Positions 58,065 through 64,000 of a stretch of 64,000 nucleotides of DNA are shown here, one piece after another. The translations under genes were made by a program, and so were the position numbers. Under the pieces are notes generated by a model. It was not told the DNA's origin and did not search any database. It saw only the letters and a program-made list of their open reading frames with translations. Location: contig MEHQ01003257.1 in the NCBI GenBank assembly GCA_008828725.1, positions 1 through 64,000 of the forward strand, given 5' to 3'. This DNA is from Saccharina japonica (lineage: Eukaryota; Sar; Phaeophyceae; Laminariales; Laminariaceae). Position 1 is the stretch's first letter. Every line of letters starts with the position of its first letter.

Positions 58065-61000
58065 GTGAGACAGGGTTTTGCATATTGTGTGTTGGATGTT
58101 TTGTGCAGTCGAGCGTTCTCGGAATTGAAGTGTCGAGATACGCTGGAGCTTTTTGCGGGGTGCGTGCGTCCACAGCAGTGTTAATAAATAAATGGAGACT
58201 TGAGGCCTGCGCTTGTCGTTTTCGTCCATTCTTGCTCGCGTTGATCTCGAACCCAAGAGATGTACGCCTCGTGTATAAGATCACCAAGTCACGACGTCNG
58301 GGGGAGGGCAGGTACTACTACTGTAGTTCAGGTGTAGCATGACACGATCCGTTTCCCCTAGACTCTCGGGATTGAAATGATAACCTAGCACGAATACAAT
58401 GTGCGTACATTTGTTGGGCAATGATTGTTAATATGGCACGTATCCACAACGCTTCGTACATAAACTACAAACAAGCACAACATACGTTAACGTGCTCAGT
58501 TAGTAGTATCTTTGCGGTTACAAAAGTGCATATGTTCGTAGCCGTGAAGCGTCCATTCGCGCTCGACAGAGTGAGGGTGCTGTTCGCAGTGCTGGCGCGG
58601 CATCGTTCGCAATACGGAGGATCACATACGAACCAAATGAGCAGCACTACGAGTACACCAGTCGTTTTTTTAATGAGTATGTGCTAGGAAAAAAGAGAGA
58701 AAGATATCGTTGGCATCACTGCACTTCCAACTGATGCATGTGAAAGCATCGTCATTAAGAAGAGCTCGTTTCTCGTGTGCCCTCGTTTCCTTGTGCCTGG
58801 CAAAGGTATCCCAGTCGGCACGCCTAATGAGTACGAATTGGGAAAACCCATTATTGCTGTATGGTGAAGGGGAGAGTACCGATAGATAACGGCGATACTT
58901 TGGGGCAGCATGTTATAAATACTGTAGTTCTCCGTGTGTTTGTACCACCAGTCCGGCACTCCCAGCTGTCTTCTTGAAAACGATCGAAAACGGCAGCAAC
59001 CGTGAAACTCTTGACATATATTCGGGTTTCAAGAGGTATCAAGGTACAAGGTACGAGGTACGGTCGCGCTAGGTATCGTAGATGGAAAAAAACCCTCCTT
59101 TTGCTTGCGTGGTTTATCAAGTTTGCCGACAGGTTTGCGGAGCGGGTTGTCGTCGCGACTGCGGGCGGCAGCGCAAACGCCGCGGCGGCCACGGGACTCT
59201 CCGACCGTCCCGCCCCGAGCGTGGGTGATGTCGGAAAGGCCTTGGATTGGTGGGCGGCGAAAGCAGTGCAGACGGATACGGAGACGCACCGTCTGAGCCT
59301 GGAGGAACGAAGGTGGGGGCCGCGCTCTGGAAACGGCGTGGCTCTTGGTTGTATATCGCTCTGGTTTTTATTGCGTCTGTAGGATTTCCGTACAATTCTG
59401 CCAAGAGCTACCTGGTGCTTCGAAGTATATGATTAGCGCTACATTCAACAATTCAGGGGAGGTGTGGTGCCTGTATCGTCTTCGTACCACCGCTCGTATT
59501 TCTCTCGGCGTTTGCTCGGTGTTCTCCGCGCGTCTCCAGGCTGACACGGCATTGTTTTTTGTCGGCATCTCTTTTTTCCGAGGACACAGCCTCAACAGAA
59601 AACAGCTCGCATCATGAACGCCTCATCGCCCCATGCGTCACCTTGACCTATCCCACATAACTATATTTACACGATCCGATACGTCATTGGCTGCAAGCAC
59701 CGCAAGCGCTCACTGTACGTTTGTGCACCTCGCTTACACATGTATGTATGTATGTATGGGCATCCCGCCCTTAACCGTGACATCAAAACGAAGGCTCAAG
59801 GACGCCATAGCCAAACTCCACCGGGGTCCAATCACTGTGGCTGTTCGACCGAAACCAGGAGAAGAGGGGAAGAAATTTCCGGGTAGGGTTCTTGTCAGCA
59901 TCGATGTGCTCGAGCGTGGCCCCATCGAGTTGGAGGTAAGCCTCTTCCAAAGATGTGGTCGGCGGTACGGAGCGGGAGGTTTATATGCCCAACGAAAAAG
60001 AGTCCTCTAGGAAATATACGTGAAAATGTCGCCTTCCTACATGTTGTCGCGTAGGTGACAACGTTTCAAAAGCACGGCACAAGGCGAGGAGTGGAAAACA
60101 GTTTCCATTGTGATATGCGGCGGTATCGGACGTTGCTGTCGATCGAAAAGGGCGGTTGGCTTCACACCCACAGGTTGCGAAAGGCCTCGATCGCCCTCCA
60201 TCGCCCCCAGCCATGCAAGCGGCCGCTTCTCGCCCCCTGTTATTTCACGCAGCCGAGGGCCATAGCGTTTGGTGGCGGCCGCGTGCATCTTTTTTCGAAG
60301 CGTCAGGTTCCCACAAAAACGTTTGACGAAACCAATTTCATTCGGAACAGGGGTGGTCACTCGACTACCCACCGTGTATAATGCTCAACGGCCCTCGCCC
60401 ACCCCCCATTCCAGCGCGTGCATGTTAATGATCTTGTGTCATGCGTTGATGACTTCGTTTCATGTGCCGGAGGGCGACTTCTGCTATGTCCGCTGGTGTG
60501 TGTGCGTGTGTGTTGCAGGTGACGTACATGATCCGTGGGGCCACATGGTCTCCGGCGTACGACCTCAGGGTGGACACTGAGACTGACTCCATATCGTGCA
60601 CGTACTTCGGCAGGGTCACGCAAAGCACCACAGAGGACTGGGAAGGTAGCCTTAGGCGCTGGTCATGTCGAAGTGAAAACGTCATCCGCGCACCGTGCTA
60701 GACAGAAGAATGACGACTGCCGCCACCCACTCACCTGGGGAGACCGCACCTCTGTGCCGTACTCTGTGTTGCAGCGCGTAGGCTTCTCCCACTCGTGATG
60801 TAAGCTTTAGGCAGTCAACGTGCTTGGCAGCCGTGGTGTAAACAGCAGTGCCGTCGAGAAGCGTGGTACGTAGAGGGCTCTTCTCCTGAAAAAAAGCCGT
60901 CAACCGTACGTAGAGCGTTGGAGAGTATACCGAAAGCATCCTCCCAAGTCTCTAGGTGGGTGCTTGCAACTGCACAGCGCAGAACTTGGTGTATAATCAG

Positions 61001-62384
61001 AGTATGCAACTCTTGGCATTGCGCACCGCTCTTTTATGTTGTTATTGGCGGGACGTGTGTGTCGCTGTCGCCTGCACCATCAATAATCATCTGTCTCGAA
61101 AGCTCGCACACTCCTCCGGTTGATGAGGAGTGGGATACACTATCATGCCCTTCTCGTTGGGCTCTATTCCCACCTCCATCCACTCTTGCAGTCGCTTAGG
61201 GGCCGCTCTCTCCCTCCCTCCCTCCCTCTCTTCCTCCCTTCCTCCTTTTTCCCGTCCTCCTCGATGTTCGTGGAAAATTTTGCTCCATCTTACGGTCCAC
61301 GCAGGCGTCGCCCTGAGGCTGTCCACAGCTGAGCCCACGGTCCACGGGACGCCACCTGTGCTGGGCACCAAAACCGTTTCCGTGAAGGTCCCACGCCCCT
61401 CGCCCATGATCAGAAACACCGGGGTGAGTTGACATGGCATCGCGTGCACCCGCTGGTGTATCTCCTTCTGGTGCTGGGTTTTACGCCCCATCGTAGTTTA
61501 CCCCTTGGTGCTGGGTATGTTTGGGTGGTGCGGAGCTGCCATCCTGGTGGAGCCACGCCCCGCCTGCTTGTATTGATATATAAGAGCTATCGGACCTTAT
61601 CGCCTCTGTCCCCGCCATATTATACTCCTAGGGGAAAATGCGCGAATTAAGGGCGCAGTCGTTGTGACCGAGCCAGTTATCGTTCCGTGGGCGGTCGCCT
61701 CTCTTCGAGTTGCAAGGGCTTGCACGATCACCAAGTAACACCTTCACTGCGACCTGTCTCCCCGGCCCGACCTGTCTCCCCGGCCTGCTTGCACGTTTGC
61801 CTCATTGCCCGGCCTGCTTGCACGTTTCTTTGGCCGTTCATCTTGTCCCGGTAACCCAAGATGAAAATGAAGAAGCAAAGATCCCGTCGAAGTGCAAGCT
61901 TCTCGGTAGAAGAGGAATCAGAATGTGAGGAAGACGACTGCCTTTATGACGGGGCTGCTCGTTCGAACGCGATGGGTGGGATGGTCGGGGGTCCTGGGCG
62001 CGGCTACGGTGGCGGTGGCGGAAGATCGGGAGCTGCCCCCTCCGCCCCGCCCCCGCCACCCGCGGCCAAGCCCGCGGTGGCTCAGGTAGAGAGCGGAGGC
62101 GGGAGCATCGGCGCCGTATCGTTCGTCGTCGGGAAACCGGCCGTCATCAAGTGAGACAGGGTTTTGCATATTGTGTGTTGGATGTTTTGTGCAGTCGAGC
62201 GTTCTCGGAATTGAAGTGTCGAGATACGCTGGAGCTTTTTGCGGGGTGCGTGCGTCCACAGCAGTGTTAATAAATAAATGGAGACTTGAGGCCTGCGCTT
62301 GTCGTTTTCGTCCATTCTTGCTCGCGTTGATCTCGAACCCAAGAGATGTACGCCTCGTGTATAAGATCACCAAGTCACGACGTC
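54757..62384 (+). repeat. Direct duplication joined at an N (54757-58298 and 58300-62384)
   Basis: The segment from intron 3 to intron 8 occurs twice. Exons 6, 7 and 8 and their introns repeat with a constant offset of 4086 bases (56433/60519, 57219/61305, 57775/61861), and the predicted frames in this part are identical. The 5' portion (intron 3 to about 56190) differs by scattered substitutions and indels. The left copy ends at CACGACGTC exactly where the N occurs. The right copy continues past CACGACGTC into intron 8. Confidence 0.9.
58299..58299. other. Undetermined base marking a probable contig join
   Basis: A single N interrupts the end of the first duplicated segment and the start of the second. 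Sequence to its left belongs to intron 8 and to its right to the 3' part of intron 3, which is not a normal gene order. Confidence 0.7.
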
Positions 62385-63569
62385 GGTCTGTTTATGATGC
62401 CAATGTGAGATCCTTGCTTTGTCTGTGAGGTAGGCGACTGTCCCCTGGGATTCTGGTGTTGGGATGTCGTTGTTCCCGGTCAAAATCCCTATTTGCCTCT
62501 TCGTATCAACAAAATGGCACAATGCGTTTCTGAAGCATCGAAGCAACGAGGGGGGTTGGAGGGAGCCACCCACCATACCCGATGCTGTGGACGAAACATT
62601 CGGGAGTTTTTTACACATGTTTGATGCTGTGAATTGGTTTTACTTTTCTCGCTTACGATGGCTGAACACCGTATGGCATGATAACATCCACAATGCCTTT
62701 CATTTTGCTTTGGGCGGGCGTTAAAATATTTTGCAAAGCGATCAATGATCTCGTACTACAGTATCTGTCGTCAGAAAAAGGTTACAGGCTGGCTCAAGTC
62801 AGAGTCGGAAGTTCACGCCGTTTTTTAAAGATAGATCCTGAAATTTTGCACACATGCTCTAGGAACCCCTACCGACCCGTTAACGGACGGTGTGTTTTTC
62901 CGGTAGGTGCTTGTTTTGGTTTCTGGATTTGGATTTTAGGGGCCTTAAGAAACCCCAAAATTAAAAACAAAAATAACACAGACCGTTCGTCAAGGCCTCG
63001 GAAGAGGCTCGAAGAACACGTGAACATTTGGGCTTTTGTGCGAAAAATATGCGTAGCTTCCCAGTTGCATGGTAATTACTTATTTAATTGTTTCAGTACA
63101 GGATCAGGTTTGGGCGTTAAAAATGACTTGATAATGGCCCTACGCAAGTCAAATTTTCGAATACTTGCGCGAATTGTTTTGCAGACATGCCTTGATGTGC
63201 CTGGTACCGGTTCGATAAGAAACAAATGTGAAAACAAAAAACTTGTTTCCTATGGAAACATCTGGCTGTGTCTGGCCTTGTTTAAGGCCCATGACCGGCC
63301 AGTGCAGTGGTCATAGATGAAGATCGCAAAAGGACAAGAAGAGAAACCGAGTCTTCGAACGGTGAATTACAATTGGCTCGCGCTGCTCGTCGTCTCCTGT
63401 ATGCTGCTCACGGTGCATGTATATGTCTCGTCCATGTCACCTTCACCGCGCTGTCCCCAGGAGCAACGGGCAGATGAAGAAGCTTACCGTCGGAGAACTT
63501 CAGCTGTCGTCGGAGGTGACTCACTACGTGGTGCCCTCGAAAGAGCCGGCTGCGTACCTGCAAGCAAAG
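59122..63569 (+). CDS. DUF4139 (MuiA-like) protein, copy D, exons 4-9, partial
   Basis: Exons: 59122-59312, 59794-59935, 60519-60645, 61305-61423, 61861-62150, 63461-63569. No exons 1-3 are found between the N at 58299 and 59122, and exons 10-14 would lie beyond the window. Exon 4 has the same protein as in copy C; exon 5 differs at a few residues (LKDAIAKLHRGPITVAV against LKGAIAKLHRGPTTVAV). Exons 6-8 are identical to copy C. Exon 9 (SNGQMKKLTVGELQL, SSEVTHYVVPSKEPAAYLQ) supplies the DUF4139 block missing from C. If the join at 58299 is an assembly overlap, C exons 1-5 plus D exons 6-9 describe one gene. Confidence 0.8.
62678..63316 (+). other. Unidentified 212-codon open frame inside intron 8 of copy D
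   Basis: The frame is open for 212 codons but I recognise no domain. The residues include two hydrophobic stretches (FGFWIWILGAL; YGNIWLCLALF) and a basic middle. It begins in sequence of other origin than the exons and has no obvious promoter or splice context. It may be a relic of a mobile element or chance; codon use was not assessed. Confidence 0.25.
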
Positions 63570-64000
63570 GTACTTGGCGGTGGCGTGGTGCTTCCCTAAA
63601 ACCTCACCTCAGCGTTGCAGTGAAACCAAACAAAAATGGTCCTCTGTATATACGTATTATCCGTTATACCCGCGACTCAATGTTTGCAGGTTTAATGTTA
63701 CTGTAGATCAGTTTGTTTGTGTGTTTGGTGGTTGTGTGACGGATAATACAGACCGAAATGTTGCCACGTCTGCCCTGGCAACCAGACAGCAGATTGCGTT
63801 TGTTAGTGGTGCGTGACTGTGCCGTTTTTGACCGGCTTCATCCTGTGAGAGGTGATCCCCCCTTACGGCAAACCACTGATGACACTGATGGTTGCGTCCT
63901 ACCACGGGGCGTGGAGCGACTATTTGTGCCGATACTCGGCAGGTATAACAAATCTATAAATATATATGGTTTCGACGCGCTGCGTTGGTTAATATGGCTT
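63570..64000. other. Intron 9 of copy D, running off the window
   Basis: After the donor AAG|GTACTT at 63570 no exon 10 (ATNDTDYLLL block) is present before the window ends. Intron 9 is 839 and 873 bases long in A and B, so exon 10 is expected just outside. Confidence 0.6.

Noticed and set aside
57775..58066. Stand-alone 97-residue basic protein starting KMKKQRSRRSASFS
   Set aside because: It begins after an AG acceptor in phase 0 and its apparent stop lies inside a GTGAGA donor; it is exon 8 of copy C.
1..64000. CRISPR array, operons or other prokaryotic systems
   Set aside because: No regularly spaced short repeats with unique spacers and no closely packed intron-free genes; the spliced gene structure is eukaryotic.

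Overview
The window looks like nuclear DNA of a multicellular stramenopile, most likely a brown alga of the Ectocarpus type. The reasons are: genes split into many short exons by GT-AG introns of about 0.4-4.9 kb, near-balanced base composition with frequent long G/C homopolymers, decayed Ty1/copia-type polyproteins, and abundant small inverted-repeat elements. The organism call is inference; no rRNA, organelle or housekeeping marker is present.

Layout. 1-4.8 kb: a frameshifted Ty1/copia gag-pol (zinc-knuckle region, aspartic protease, integrase, reverse transcriptase, RNase H), followed by a small Tudor-like open frame (5.4-5.9 kb). 6.8-12.8 kb: no protein gene; tRNA-like (SINE-type) sequences, perfect hairpins, foldback elements and a tandem duplication. 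12.9-63.6 kb: the main content, a cluster of split paralogous genes for a DUF4140-coiled coil-DUF4139 protein, the family of bacterial 'mucoidy inhibitor MuiA'-like proteins. Copy A (12866-27236) is on the minus strand. Copy B (28338-43680) is on the plus strand, head-to-head with A. Copy C (51462-58064) is plus and has exons 1-8. Copy D (59122-63569 and onward) is plus and shows exons 4-9 before the window ends. I reconstructed A and B as complete 14-exon genes (predicted 737 and 667 residues) in which every intron falls at the same place and phase and the reading frame stays open across all joins.

One exon, number 8, encodes a linker between two DUF4139 segments and is completely different among copies (glutamine-rich in A, Pro/Gly-rich in B, basic-acidic-Gly-rich in C/D), while flanking exons are nearly identical. 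Copies C and D are joined at a single N (58299) and share a 4086-bp offset direct repeat whose 3' half is essentially identical. This is either a recent duplication with homogenisation or an assembly overlap, so C and D may be one gene.

The introns and spacers hold several small mobile elements: a roughly 105-bp inverted-repeat family with seven copies in the introns of B and C, a nested inverted-repeat element, a 1173-bp hAT-like element with an 8-bp target duplication, a two-copy element sharing a terminal inverted repeat, a second copia RNase H fragment on the minus strand, and a CATGGAAGC-type minisatellite that reverses orientation halfway.
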